A DNA stretch of 57,504 bases from Seison nebaliae (Eukaryota > Rotifera > Pararotatoria > Seisonacea > Seisonidae): NCBI GenBank assembly GCA_023231475.1, contig JALJEE010000436.1, positions 1 to 57,504 on the forward strand, in the 5' to 3' direction. Each line of letters starts with the position of its first letter. The stretch's first letter is position 1. The notes under the pieces were generated by a model. The model did no database searches. It saw only the letters and a program-made list of their open reading frames with translations, and was not told where the DNA came from. The position numbers and the translations under genes are program-made. Below are positions 33,916 to 46,393 of the stretch, piece after piece.

Positions 33916-35424
33916 ATGGATTTTCTGCGAAATATTCCATCAAATGCATTTTATACACATAATAATATCTCTCAAGTACTGAGAAGTTGTGAAGTACCGA
34001 TAACTTATGCAGGTCATTCATGGCTCATCCCTCAGTCACAACATGGAATTGGTATATTGTCGAAAATTGCCTCAGCATTCCTCTCCATAGAATCCACTCC
34101 AATTCTCATTCAGATTATATATAATTTGGCTAGCGACGGAGATGGAATTACCAAGGATTATATCGATTTCTTATCTGGAGCCATTTCAGGTATGAAAAGT
34201 AATATATCTGATTGGCGAATGCAGTATAAGTATAACGAAGGTTATTATTTATTATGGAGATTATTAGACAAGCCAAATCTCCATCCAAAACAGAAGACAC
34301 AAGAAATAATATTAAATAAAATGAATTTAGCACAAGAGCTTATCGAATTCAGGAGTTTTAGTGAACATGTAACCAATGCTCCTCATACTCCGTTGGAAAT
34401 AAATTATCGAAAATATACTGCTGATATTAACAGGAAACAAAATGTTCAAAAAATACCGAATTTGAATATGATTGACAATACTTTAAAAATATATAATAAT
34501 GCTAATTTCTCCCAAATTACTAATCAACTATACATAATTTTATACTTGACTGATTTAGTTAATGCAGAAATCGATATTATTAGTTATAAGAAAACGTTGC
34601 GCAATTTTGATGATGTTCGTTATATTCCAGAGTTCGGACTACTAACCATACCAGTGATTTTTAACGCTGATGAATTGATAACTGAAAGTCTTAAACTTTA
34701 TAATTTAAAGTTTTTTTCGAAAACTTTCCAACAATCGAAATATGAAAGCTTTAAAGAATGTTCGAATGGAGTACCTTCTGTTATCATTTTTGAATTTAAG
34801 CAATCTAATAATTATCATCGACTTATTAATTCGGAAGAACATCGTTATATTGAGAAGTTAAAGATCGAGTCATTGGATAAACGAAAAAAGTTTGAAACTT
34901 TCATGCGTCTGAAATGTCAAAGAGTTGGATATATTTTAGATCAACATTTTGATGTTTTTAAAGAAGTGAAACTAAAAGGAAGAGCGTTTCAAATTAGATC
35001 CATCACTCTAATACATAATCGTATTGGGGAAGAAGGGATGGGAGGGAAACCAGATAAAGAGATGATCACTCGAACTTTATCAGCACTTGATATTGAAATT
35101 GGTTCTGAATATAAAAAATTATTTGGAAATCAACTAACAATCTTAAAGGAATTCATGAGATATCGACTACTCTTTGCGAATAGATTTGTTAGTTGTGCAA
35201 AACGCCGGTCAGTCGACAATAATCTAATTATAGTGCGCAGCTTTTTAACAACCAAATTTTTCCTTTGTTATGACACTTCATGTTATTTTTTGAAAAAATG
35301 GTTCGTTTTTGGAAAATATCTTCAACATGAATTAATTAACAGTTTAGTAATAGAAGATAAGAAGTTAACAAATGAAGCAATTAATAATCTAAAACCTCCA
35401 AAATTATATCATCAAATAAATTGA
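33916..35424 (+). CDS. Orphan protein of 502 residues
   Basis: A single uninterrupted ATG-started frame of 502 codons. The protein is rich in Ile, Asn, Lys and Tyr and looks globular and mostly helical. There is no signal peptide, clear membrane span or coiled coil. Landmarks are an N-terminal SWLIPQSQHGIGILSKIAS, a middle RYIPEFGLLTIPVIFNADEL, and a Lys/Arg-rich stretch around 320-350. I recognise no family or catalytic motif. Its stop codon lies about 20 bp from the tail of a LINE inserted on the opposite strand. A 1.5-kb frame in DNA this AT-rich is very unlikely by chance, so it codes or did so recently. It could be a lineage-specific gene or part of an unrecognised element. Confidence 0.6.
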   Translation: MDFLRNIPSNAFYTHNNISQVLRSCEVPITYAGHSWLIPQSQHGIGILSKIASAFLSIESTPILIQIIYNLASDGDGITKDYIDFLSGAISGMKSNISDWRMQYKYNEGYYLLWRLLDKPNLHPKQKTQEIILNKMNLAQELIEFRSFSEHVTNAPHTPLEINYRKYTADINRKQNVQKIPNLNMIDNTLKIYNNANFSQITNQLYIILYLTDLVNAEIDIISYKKTLRNFDDVRYIPEFGLLTIPVIFNADELITESLKLYNLKFFSKTFQQSKYESFKECSNGVPSVIIFEFKQSNNYHRLINSEEHRYIEKLKIESLDKRKKFETFMRLKCQRVGYILDQHFDVFKEVKLKGRAFQIRSITLIHNRIGEEGMGGKPDKEMITRTLSALDIEIGSEYKKLFGNQLTILKEFMRYRLLFANRFVSCAKRRSVDNNLIIVRSFLTTKFFLCYDTSCYFLKKWFVFGKYLQHELINSLVIEDKKLTNEAINNLKPPKLYHQIN

Positions 35425-37095
35425 AATAATTATATATATTATTATTTATTGATTAAAATTCCTGTCGGGATAAACATGAAAAAAGAGAAAAAAATTACTG
35501 CCATCCTCTGTGTCAATAAAAAGGCGTAATTGATCGAGGTAATCGCGGTTGATAGGTAAAGTTGAGGTGGAATCGTATGTTGAGATGAAATTTTTAAAAT
35601 CGGTTAGAGAAATGTTTGGAGATAACTTGTAGTATCTGACAGTGTATGTGAAAACGGAATGCGTGTAGAAAGGATGGATGTCGGAAGGATGACTAGAGAG
35701 TGAGTCAAAATTGTTAAATTTATCGCGGAGTGAAAAAATACGACGACATAGAAGAATTGGAAGTGGTAGGATATTCACAGCAGCGAAAAGATGTGAGCGA
35801 TTACATCTATGAAAACAGCAGATCATTTTTCTAAAGAGCCGATTATAAGCTCGGTCCAAGGACAGAAAAGACCGATGGGAGCATAGAAAGGTGGTCTCCA
35901 AATAATACAATGGTAGCACTAGGTTCCTGAATAGTGAAAGACGGATCTTTAATGGGACGAATTTTGATTTAGGAGAGAAGGAGAAAAAAGCTCTACAGAA
36001 TTTGTTTCGGATACGATCGAGAGCGGATGAGGAAAGAAACCGCATATCGATCAGTGAGCCAAGGAAGATAGTAGAAGTAGCGAGAGGAATGTTAGAGAAC
36101 GAACGATTAGCGGTTGAGAGCAGCCAACATTTAGATTCGTTTATAGTAATGTATGTGGTATGTATGGTTGTAGTATGTGAACAAGCGTTACGGAGCCTGC
36201 CGTGAAAATGATCCCTGACACACTTTCTCACGGCTCTGCGAAACAACTTCCGAGATTTTAGATGATGTTCGCGGTTGAGAGAAGAAGGATTTTCGCGGAA
36301 GGTTTTCCAGCAACCGGAAGCTCGACGCTTAAGATGGGAAATAGAAGACAGATTCGAAATAGGAGGACAAGAAAATTGTTGACGATGGGAAAAAGTGATA
36401 GGTGAGCATTGGGCAATAAAGAGTAACTGCTCAGTAGGGGAGAGAGTAGTGTTCATAAACTTAGGGGAAGCGTTAAAAAGAATTATTTGCTGACGCATGA
36501 GAGAGAGTTTACAATAGTGCTTGCAGGTAATGTTACGAGGGGTGGTATTTGGAGAATACAAAGCCATGGAAGTGGGACGGGAAAGACTGGAGATGGTTAG
36601 GGAGATAGGAAGGTGATCGGAAAGAGAAGAAAGGAAAGAATCTACAATAATTTCACACGCGACAGCAGAAGAACATAGGTTGTCGCTAATGATGAAATCA
36701 TCTATCAATGAGCTTCCCATGTGTGATGTGAAGCTGATGGAATTTTCCTCCCACATTTTGTAGTCGATGAATTGGGAAGATGTGGAAGAGAGGAAAACGG
36801 AAAGACGATTAGAAGCGTAGGTACCGAAGGGGGAGAAGCGGAGGTACTGAAACATTGATGATCGGCCACTTCTAGCCAAGCTGGTTTCGAGCCCACGAAC
36901 CAGATCTCCTGAGAGAAGATGATGTCATAACCGGAAAAAAACGAGAGAGAGGATCGGAGATTCGTAGAACCATGCGTATTGAGAGAAAGGAAGATGATAT
37001 TACGGATATCGGTAGAAACAACAGAAGATGAATATGGTTTTGTGGAAGGAGAGGAATTATGTCAGAACAAGGTGACAGGATCGGACATAGTTGAG
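35425..37095 (-). mobile_element. LINE copy 2, with endonuclease end but reverse transcriptase core deleted
   Basis: The minus strand begins near MSDPVTLF (about 37089). It runs into an AP-type endonuclease: IIFLSLNTHG, then DIIFSQEIWF (the second conserved block), and SDHLPISLTI near its end. This part is spread over more than one frame. A 477-codon open stretch (36879-35446) carries the end of the endonuclease and the connector (SRKLFRRAVRKCVRDH), then jumps to the thumb (STIFLGSLID) and the C-terminal domain. The whole fingers/palm part of the reverse transcriptase, including YADD, is absent while the frame stays open. The 3' end, CAATAAATAATAATATATATAA, matches copy 1. It cannot move by itself. 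Confidence 0.82.
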
Positions 37096-37916
37096 TCAAT
37101 TGGTTATTAGAAATTAAATTGTTGTTACAAATGGAATATAATATCTAATACCTGCTTAATAATATGTAATAGCCAATACCGTTAAGTGAGGCAATAGAAG
37201 ACATTAGGGAAAAATGGGATAGTTCCTATTTGATTTTTTGATTATGAAATGGATTATCTCATCTTGCTCCAACCATTCTCTTTTCAAAAATTGAAGACAT
37301 TTTGATAAACAGGTTAGTTCGCTCATATGCAGATTATATTTAACTTCAACTACGTTTTATAATGAAAAAGAAATGAATTTTTTAAAGCAAAATAAACGTA
37401 GTCTATCAACATAAAATTATTTTATAATGCTTTTCATTAAAAAAAAGAGTAAATAAAAATGAAAAATGAAAGGAGGTTCCGGAATCATGCTTCATTGTTA
37501 ACTTATAAAGGTACCATAATATCTTTCAGAGTCTAACCTTTAGACCGAATTGAAAGAAGTTTACTAAAAAGTGTTTCATCTTGTCCCCCCAAGAAGGTAG
37601 TACCTTCAAGGTACTTTGTCGACAATTTACGTGATGATTAATTTATCTAACACTTATTGTTTATGATTCGTTCAGTATCAAATTAAATGACGGAATTAAA
37701 ATATATATAAACAAACGATTACATAATTTCATAATTCATGAATTAATAAGAGAATTAATTTAGGAAATTGATGTTCATAAAATTAGTTAATTCTTAAATA
37801 ACTTAATTAATTTTCTAACGAACAACATTTTCATTTTCTCAACTTCAATCCATACATATCGCATTCATTCAACTGGGGAGATAGATGTTAATTAATAGAG
37901 ACAGAAAAAATTTAAT
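37096..37916. other. Intergenic stretch with a small inverted repeat
   Basis: No gene is seen. At 37593-37607 the sequence GAAGGTAGTACCTTC forms a short hairpin, followed by AAGGTACTT, which repeats its arm. The rest is AT-rich. Confidence 0.4.
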
Positions 37917-38834
37917 TTAAACTTCTTTCCGGAATAATTCTCGACAGACATCTTCCGCCGTCTTCGCCTGATGTGGATTGATTAGATTTAGTGGTCCTTG
38001 AAATTTCGAGTATTCATGTAAGACTTGTAGTTCAATGGCATCTTGATTCATTTGAGGCTAATTCAACCCACATAAAAAATTGGAAATGAATTAAAATGAA
38101 CATGATCTCTCATAATATGTTCCACCATATAAGTTACCTCAGTGAGAATATCATAAAAACACTAGAAAGACATTCAATAGAATAAGGACTGAAAATTTAA
38201 ACTTCATTTTCTTCTTCATTTGGAATGTTGAAGAGATCAGGTCGAATGACTCGAAGTAATTTATAAGCGACATCCGACGGATTTATATTACTGTCTAATT
38301 CGGCCTCTTTCGCCAACATCGATACGGTTGGGATGTGTAATCTTGCCGATTTCTTTTCCATTATTTATGAATTGCAATAATAGAAGATATTTGAAATAGG
38401 AGATAATCGAACCATTCGTTTGATGGCGAGTTCACGCTTCTTTTGAAAATTGGGGAATTTGAAAGTATCATGTATGGGAATTTCATAAGCGATTGGTGGT
38501 GCTTTAGTCACTTTGGCATAACATTTATAAGCTTCGATACCTTTATCATATCGATCTATTAAATTTCGTTGGACGGGATCATCATATTTCTTCTTTTCCT
38601 TCTTCTCAACACAACATTCACCATATTGTCTTGGCTGAAATGGAATGAATAGGAATTATGAATATAAAAAAGAACATCATACATCGGTTGCCAACAACTA
38701 TGTTTACTCCTTGCACTTTCGGTACCGCATTCCCAACTATTGTTCACAGGTGTAACATCTCGAGGTTGATGTGGCGGTTGAAACATTTTGAGACGATCGG
38801 GAATTTTCGTTTTATGTTCTCGTCTAATTCTCAT
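37917..38834 (-). CDS. Unknown 219-residue protein, four exons
   Basis: Exons at 38834-38683, 38629-38413, 38352-38203 and 38057-37917 join in frame to 219 residues. The first in-frame ATG is at 38834. The N-terminal part is basic and Pro-rich (MFQPPHQPRDVTP), followed by a Cys/Trp segment (WECGTE, CWQP, YGECC). The middle has IPIHDTFKFPNFQKKRELAI, and the C-terminal half is helical, with two loosely similar ends (SDVAYKLLRVIRP and AEDVCRELFRKE). I recognise no family. The short Trp/Pro-rich motifs and the lack of membrane or signal sequences recall small microtubule or axoneme-associated proteins, but that is a weak impression. It is divergent with the coiled-coil gene at 39116, with 281 bp between the starts. 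Confidence 0.6.
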
Positions 38835-39115
38835 GGTGGTGAAATAATAAGGAAAACTGAAATTTCTTTTTTTGCGCAATAACCATCCGATGAAGGAATG
38901 ATGAAGGAATGGAACAATAGCAGATATGAAGATGATTTATTGTGAAAAGGGAACAATAGATGGACGGGAACAATGAACGATATAAATTTGATAATGAAAT
39001 GAAAATGAAAGTGAAAAATTGGAAAATTGTGAAAGCAAAAAAAAAATTTGAAAAATTCTAATTCGATTTCAATTTCAATTCGATTCGATTTCGATTTCAT
39101 TTTCCTTTTTCGAAA

Positions 39116-40540
39116 ATGGTCATCGATCAATCCAACTTGAACTTCGATGAGTGTAGCTTCAGTGACATGAGTCAGAAGGAGTATCTGCGAGCTCTAATCA
39201 GAAACAAGCAGAAAGAGATACCAACATCTCTTCGAAGTCGCCATTATGAGTTGGAATGTATGGAACAAGAAATGAAGGAACTGTTGACACAAATTAATCA
39301 GTTGAAGAGACTGAGAAATATGGAAAGGAATAACCGAAACGCGATGAATATCCAAGGTCGATATATTACCATGTCGTATTCGGTGAACACTTCCCGCAAA
39401 TGCATCAACCATTTAGGCTATATGAAAATGAAATTTAAGAATGAACTTTATTCGATTCATAAGCAAAACCAGAAATTGTTGGAGTTGCAAAAAGTGGCGG
39501 AAAGGGAAATCCGCACACTTACACAAGATCATAAGACGTCCACGTCTCAAATGAATCGAGTGTTGGAGAGAGTGCAGGATGCCGATCGAATAAAAGTTCT
39601 ACTTCGTAACTTATCTTATCAGATTATGGATGACGTCCGTGAATATAAAGTGAAGAATGACATGAAATTAGTTCATTTGAAAACGAACAATGGAATTCTC
39701 GTTAATATGATTCAGGAGGCGCAACAACGCAATCAAGAAGTTTGGACTATGAAGACACGATTATCAGTAGAAGAAAAGGAGTACAATGTGAAATTGCGGA
39801 CGTTTGGAAATATGGAGAAATGGATGTTAAATCGGATGTACGCCGTGCAACCCACTTGGGCCATTAAACCCGTCCAATACATCGACCACCAAATTAGAAA
39901 TAGCGTTTCTAACACAAATAAAATGACGACATTCAATTCTCAACGTTCATTGAACTATGTTGAAAAGAATAAACCGTCGCCATCAGATCAACCGCTCACT
40001 TCTTCCAAATTGACACATCTTCTCACCACATCATACTTACAGACGACGAAACAAGTGCAATTGCGTATGAAATTAACTACACACAAAAAACAACGAGATC
40101 ATCTCATTGGCGTGTTCATTAAAGTTCCAATTTTGTGCGCTTTCACTCGTCAAATTATCGAAGATAAAATCCAATCGTTAAAGGAAACATGTTCTGATCG
40201 GGAAGAGATGACGAAAGAACAATTAGATAAAACGAGTCATCTCCAATTAAATATTCGATCAATCAAATCTTTCTTTTGGATGTTAAACAAACAACTGGAC
40301 TTGTGGATGAAATTAGGTAAATCGCCCATGGAACCTCAGCCGTCCCATATCGGATTACGTGCCATCACTTCAACTACAACGGAGAATTTGTATGAATTTT
40401 ATTCAACAGGCGCAGCAACCAGGAATAAGATCGACACTCTCAAAACAATGAAATTCCATCCACCTCTTGTCCAACCGTCCATGACGAGAATTTCTGGACG
40501 TTCTGGTCAACATTCTAATTTCTCCATGAGTGGATATTAG
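39116..40540 (+). CDS. Coiled-coil protein, unknown
   Basis: A single frame of 474 codons starts at ATG. Long helical stretches with heptad spacing cover about residues 20-75 (YELECMEQEMKELLTQINQL), 95-250 (HKQNQKLLELQKVAEREIRT) and 310-400. The last 60 residues are Ser/Thr/Pro-rich and end SMSGY. There is no signal peptide or membrane span. The composition, with regular Arg/Lys/Gln/Glu helices and short loops, is that of a filament, centriole or axoneme-associated coiled-coil protein. I cannot match it to tektins or a named CCDC family by eye. It probably shares its promoter region with the unknown gene on the other strand. Confidence 0.6.
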   Translation: MVIDQSNLNFDECSFSDMSQKEYLRALIRNKQKEIPTSLRSRHYELECMEQEMKELLTQINQLKRLRNMERNNRNAMNIQGRYITMSYSVNTSRKCINHLGYMKMKFKNELYSIHKQNQKLLELQKVAEREIRTLTQDHKTSTSQMNRVLERVQDADRIKVLLRNLSYQIMDDVREYKVKNDMKLVHLKTNNGILVNMIQEAQQRNQEVWTMKTRLSVEEKEYNVKLRTFGNMEKWMLNRMYAVQPTWAIKPVQYIDHQIRNSVSNTNKMTTFNSQRSLNYVEKNKPSPSDQPLTSSKLTHLLTTSYLQTTKQVQLRMKLTTHKKQRDHLIGVFIKVPILCAFTRQIIEDKIQSLKETCSDREEMTKEQLDKTSHLQLNIRSIKSFFWMLNKQLDLWMKLGKSPMEPQPSHIGLRAITSTTTENLYEFYSTGAATRNKIDTLKTMKFHPPLVQPSMTRISGRSGQHSNFSMSGY

Positions 40541-40892
40541 AAATTTATGATTTTTTTTCTCTGATCAACAATTACTAATTATTCCTTATCTCAAAAAAAC
40601 AAACGAATTCTTTTACCGAAATTTTTTAAGATCTACAAGTTTTTTAATAAAATAAAATTTTTTACATTTTTATCATAAATAATTTGTTGAAAGAAGAATA
40701 AACAGAATAATAGAATTTCTCGGACATGAAATGGTTCGTCAATGAAACAAAGAGAAAATATGGTGTGGTAAACTGGTTTGGAATTGTCATTTCTTTTCTT
40801 AAAATCAATGACAGCATGTCTGATATAATAAAGAAATTGGTTAATAATACGGGAACGGCATTTGCAACTCGGTAATTTTAGCGCAGAATTAA

Positions 40893-43800
40893 CTAAGAGT
40901 AAATCGGTTGTTCTTGTCCTGTCAACAATCGATACATTTGCGTCGGCATTGTCTTCAAACGAAGCTATCAAATAAATAATTTGTTGGTAAATATAAATTA
41001 TGATATTATTACGATAAATAAAACGAAGTAACTTCTCCAATACTGGTGGCCAACATATTGACGATTTTCTCATGTGACGTCGTTACCACACTAGTTCCAT
41101 TGATTTCAATGATACGATGACCTACGCGTACTCCACCACGCTCAGCTATACCACCACGCAATAACGAGCAGATCTGAGATAGAAAAAGAGACGATATTGA
41201 TAGGAAAAGAGAGAAAGTGAAACTATTCCGTTTTGAACGGAGAATCCCAATTGATATTTGGTATCTGGTCGTTTGATGAGTATTTCAACGACGGGAGGAC
41301 AAGGAACGACCACTAATCGGACGATAGTTGATTTCATTTTGCATTCTTTCAATTTCATCTGACACACATTCAATGGTAATCCAACTAATGACATTCCATT
41401 AATACTGATCAATTGATCACCAATATTTAAATTACTACATCTATATTTCACAAATAGAATTAATAGAGAATGTTGAGAGAGAAATTCACCTTGCACATGG
41501 ACTACTTGGAGCAATGTTAGCAACAACGACTGTTGGCACCATGCTACCCCAACCACTCTCAACAATCACAATTCCCAGAGTCTCATTCTTCAATTTTTTT
41601 ACAATCACTTCTTTTTGACTCTCCTTCTTGGAAAACATTTCCAATTCTTCTGATGTACTCAACATTTCTTGTTGATTGAGAACATCTTGATAATCCAAAT
41701 CTTTCGAATAAGACGCATCATCAATTCCATTAGCACGAAGGAATTCGATATAAGCTACTTGGAAAGCATGACCGATGGAATGGGCAACGATTTGTGCTTC
41801 GTCCGTTTCGAACACATGACAAACCATAGTTGGTTGTAATTCACCTAGTAAATGAATAATAAAATTAATCAACTACCAAATTAATATTATTAACTTTTAT
41901 TATGTTTCCTCTTTGCCATCAAAACAACAAGATCACCGATATCGGCGATATATGAAATTGAACGCAATGAATGATCCATCATAATCTCTTGGAGGTCGAT
42001 GTTGAGAACCATAATTTTCTCGGTCGATACGAATAAATCGACATCGACGTTCGGTTGTGTTTCTCCATCGGGCGCCTTGATCATATTAACTGCTTCTTGT
42101 GCTTGTGCCATTCTCATTGCTTTCGTCGCTTGACTGCTACTATTACGTTTTGCCGTTTTCATCGACGTCATCAATTGTGTCGATCCCAAATATTTGCAAC
42201 GGAAGAGAACACCTTCGATTAAGACTGAAGGATCGTGAGGATTAGGTATGGAAATACGGAGACCTGTAGAAATGATGATAGAAATTGTCAAATCATCAAA
42301 TGTCAAATAAATGATTGATGAACACATGTCCCCATGGTGACATGTCAATAGTCAATAGCATCAAAAATATGAAATTAACCATCACCACAAATCGTTCTCA
42401 CCAAAATTCAATTAGCACAAAGCACAAAGAAAAATTTGTAGAAAAAACTATGAGAAGAGAAGTCGAAAAATTCCTTTTATTTCTTTTCTGAATTGGCAGA
42501 GAGAGAGAGAGAGAAAGAGATCTCTCATTATAATCGGAAGAAAACCTTTTTTTTACGAATAGAAACAAATAGAGAACTATTCAATTGGAAGTGGAGAAAA
42601 AAAGAAGTTTCTAGTAAAGATCTGCCCGTTTAAATGAAAATCGATTATATTGGAATTCAAAAAAAAACGGTTTTCTTGCCTGGAAATGGCACGTGGTTTA
42701 GCGGATAATAAGAGAGAAGAACAACAACTTAGACGAACACCAACGTTAGTCCTAAGATCACGGAAGAAAGACAAAGAGAGAGAGAGAATAATAAAAAGTG
42801 ATGATGAGAAATATGGAACTTACCAAGGAAGAAGAATGACGAAGACAAAAATGGAAAATGATTCGATCGACAAATGGCCATGCAAAAGATAAAATGAAAA
42901 AATTAAAATGTTTGTTTCGCTCCCAGATTCATGCAATAAAGCCAGAAACTGCTCATGCTGCTCAAATTTCATGCACTCGATTCAGTCGGAAATGAACATG
43001 AAATCATACAAACCTTCTCTCGGACGTTCATTCGTTTCCACATGTTGGAATGGTGATTGATCTTTCTCTAAATTCTTCACTTTCTTCTTCTCCAGTTGAG
43101 TTGAGGAAGGTGAAATTTTCGATTCGGTATCATCAAAATAAATATATTCTTTCGATAATGAACGTTGTAATGATTTGGAGAGTGATGATCGATATGGACG
43201 ATTCTCTCGATCATTCTCCTGAGAAAGCTGATCGTCATTCTCATTGAGATGGTCGTCCGATAAAGTTCCATTCTCTAATAATGGATTCGATTCCGCACGA
43301 TCACTATGTCGACGATGTGTTTTTGTCTCATTCACGATGAGTGGTTTCGTATCAATCATCTCCGTTGTTTCTTCACTCTTCAACATATCACCCGTTGACG
43401 AGTATCTGATAGGAAGAAAAAGAAGAATTTATTATTTGCACTCAATGAACTTTAATCTTACGAATAAATTTTCTTTTTTCGTACTCTCTTCAATACTTTC
43501 CTCGAACGGACAGAGGATAATCTCGAATGAAAGATAACGAGACGGGACGGGACGGGATGAGTGAGGGAGATAAAGAACTAACAACGTGTTAAGTGATTCG
43601 GTTCGTTTGACTTCATTTCGACAATTTATAATTGTCTTTTCATCATATAATGATATTGTATGATCAGTTGATCCTTTACCACTACTAGTCGTAGTAGTTG
43701 TGGTGGTAATTACGATTGGTTGATCAGTTTGTGTCGTAACAAAAGGAAATTGACGCGCTACATCATTCGAGATATGAGATGAAGAGGATGTGGTCGTTAT

Positions 43801-45417
43801 TATAGACGCGGTAATTGATGTTGTAGTTGAGGTGATGAGGGAGGGCAATACGGATGTCAAATATTCTGTGGAGAATGTAAATAGAGATTGTACAATCGAT
43901 TTGATATTAAAAGAAGAAAATATTCTTATTAGAATCAAAGAATTAAATCATTAGAATCAATAAAGCGACTAAAAATAAGAATTGATGGGGGAGAGACAGA
44001 ACTACAAGATAAAAAGAAGAATAATAACAACAATAATAAAGAGGAGGAGCGAGAAATAAAATGAGAGAAAGCAAGAATTATTAAGAAATGAAATTGATCT
44101 CAATTTGTCCAATTCAACAACTTACTTAATGGAATAATTTTCATTTCCACTGATAATGAGAGAAAATAAAAAAAGAGAAATTAAAATGAAATTAAAAATT
44201 TTGAAAAAAATAAAAAGTTTTCATAAAGAATCATTTAATTATTTTTACATTTTCTATAAAGAATCATTTTATTGAGCGAATAATGTGAGATGAGGAGGAA
44301 GAAAAGGAGGAGATAGAAAGAAATAATAATGTAAATAAAACAAACCAAAATCCGAATTAACTCCACTGGTAGTCGATGTGAGTTGGTTGAGCATGAACGA
44401 AGGAATACCGTTTGGATTGTTGGCAAAGCCGACGGGCGAATTAGGTGCAATTGATAGATGAGACGACGGATCGACAGAATTGGTGAAAGAGTTAGGAAAT
44501 GGATTATTGTTCGATCCATTCATGAGCATGGAGGAAGGAAATGATGAACCGATCAAATTCATTTGATTCTCGATATGATTAGGTGGACGATTAGTCAATT
44601 GATTCTGATGATGAAAACTCGCCGTCGACATATTGTAAGAAGGAGATGTATATGTATTCATATTCATCGATTGATGATATGTTGGAATTGATGGGAAATT
44701 GGTTGGATAATAATTCATTAAATTATTATTATTATTATTTAAATACTGTTGTTGTTGTTGTTGAATGAATAATTGTTGATATTGTGATGGATAAGGTAAA
44801 GGAGGAAATGTTGTAGAATTCATATAAGTAATCACTGGATGCTGTTGTTGTTGTTGTTGTGGTTGTTGTTGGATATGATCATCAATTGATATTTTTGATG
44901 GAATTGACGATGATGACGAATTATCAATCAGATCATTATTCGTTATTAATGGAGGTGTTGTTGTTGCTGTTAATGAATTGATATGGAAAGTGTCTTCATT
45001 TGCATTCAGATTCAAATGATTTAAACTGAAATTATTACAGAGTTTGAGAAGATCTTTCTCTTCCGAAAACGATGTTCGTTGTTTCTTCTGTTGATAATGT
45101 TCGTTCTCTTTCAATTGTTGATTATTCATCAATTGACTCCGTAATAATTCTTCGAAACGTTCACGCTGCTTCTGATAACTCAATTCATTTAACGTTTCCT
45201 TCTTTCCATCAGGATCAACATTCGAATTAGAAGATTGATGATCCCTAGCTTTCTCTGATGATCTCTCATCCAAACTTCCATTCATTATCTTCTGAGTAAC
45301 AGCGTCCAACTTCTCTTCCAACGTCGATCGTGAAGAGTGTCGTTCCAAGGATTTCCTCACATCATTCGCATTAATAAACTTGATATCAGCGTTCTCCTTC
45401 TCCTCTCGTATCGACAT
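40893..45417 (-). CDS. APBA: X11/Mint adaptor (PTB and two PDZ domains)
   Basis: Nine exons join in frame to 974 residues: 45417-44346, 44149-44126, 43865-43583, 43405-43014, 42263-41895, 41844-41490, 41440-41224, 41173-41033 and 40964-40893. Residues 1-590 are disordered and rich in Gln, Asn, Ser and Thr. The PTB domain (about 600-765) has [31 protein letters not shown] and [21 protein letters not shown]1 (about 792-875) has [20 protein letters not shown], and PDZ2 (about 880-960) has [20 protein letters not shown]. The C-terminus [19 protein letters not shown] aligns residue for residue with vertebrate X11. X11/Mint binds APP-type NPxY tails, CASK and Munc18 and acts in synaptic and polarised trafficking. 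The C-terminal five exons are certain; the N-terminal four rest on splice phase. Confidence 0.93.
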
Positions 45418-45764
45418 TCAATTCCTATTTTTCGACTGCTACCAAATCACCAACGAATGAATCGATCAATTCTTTCACACTCTATCACTGTTGTTGTTGT
45501 CAGTTTCAAAATGTTTTCAATTCCTCTAATATTATTCCATTTTCACAAGACAGCTCCCGTTCGTCAGAGACAGAAACCGAGAGAGAAGGAGAGAGAAAGA
45601 GAAAAAGAAAAAAAGAGAGACATAAAAAGTAGAAAAAACGATTCGTATAAGAAAAAGAATAAAAAAAAATTAATAATTTCAACTCTATGAATTATGTAAA
45701 GTCGACCCAATAATTTCCATCGAATGTTCATCTGATCAACATTATTTTTATTAATTATTGCACG

Positions 45765-45796
<32 letters not shown>

Positions 45797-45797
45797 T
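45765..45797. repeat. CA microsatellite
   Basis: Nearly pure CA repeats, interrupted once by CAAA. Confidence 0.9.
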
Positions 45798-46360
45798 ACA
45801 TTCCCGATTGATAAGGGAGTAGAAGGGCATGATAGAAGTACCATCGAAATTTTTTTGAAAATTTCTAATTAAACTAATTTCTTTCATTCCGATAAAAGAG
45901 ACAAACATGGAAATTAATTCCATCTGCCTGATTCTTCTTCTTTCAGAAAAAGAATTAAGTAAGAAAAAAATGAGAATTGTTAGACAGTGAAATTTTTATT
46001 ACCAGAATATTCTTAAAGCAAGATGTTCTCTATTTGTCTCTCCAGTGCCTGAGGAAGAGTTAAAAGAGAAACGTTCCCACCACTGAAAATTATCTCTAAT
46101 TTTCTCCAATAAAATTGAAAGAGTTTTTGTCTGCTATTCCATCATATTCATGTATGAAATAGTGTAAATTTCAAGAAGATTTCAGGGCAACAAACACATG
46201 AGGAGAAGATACATGATCATGGAAAGAAAATGAATGAGATAGACGTATCTTTCTTCGCATTCAAATTCGAACATCGATCGAACAGAGAATTACTTTATAA
46301 AAAAAAGAGGAAGAAATTAAACGGTAGGAACGAGTTATTGTTGAAGGTCAATCATTCCTC

Positions 46361-46393
<33 letters not shown>
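46361..46393. repeat. TCA trinucleotide microsatellite
   Basis: Eleven uninterrupted copies of TCA, flanked by AGTAGTAG. Not in a coding frame that I can support. Confidence 0.9.

Noticed and set aside
36002-36205. Arg/Glu-rich plus-strand frame inside LINE copy 2
   Set aside because: Antisense of the LINE protein.
45564-45923. Minus-strand frame with a Cys-Val run
   Set aside because: The run is the translation of the CA microsatellite.
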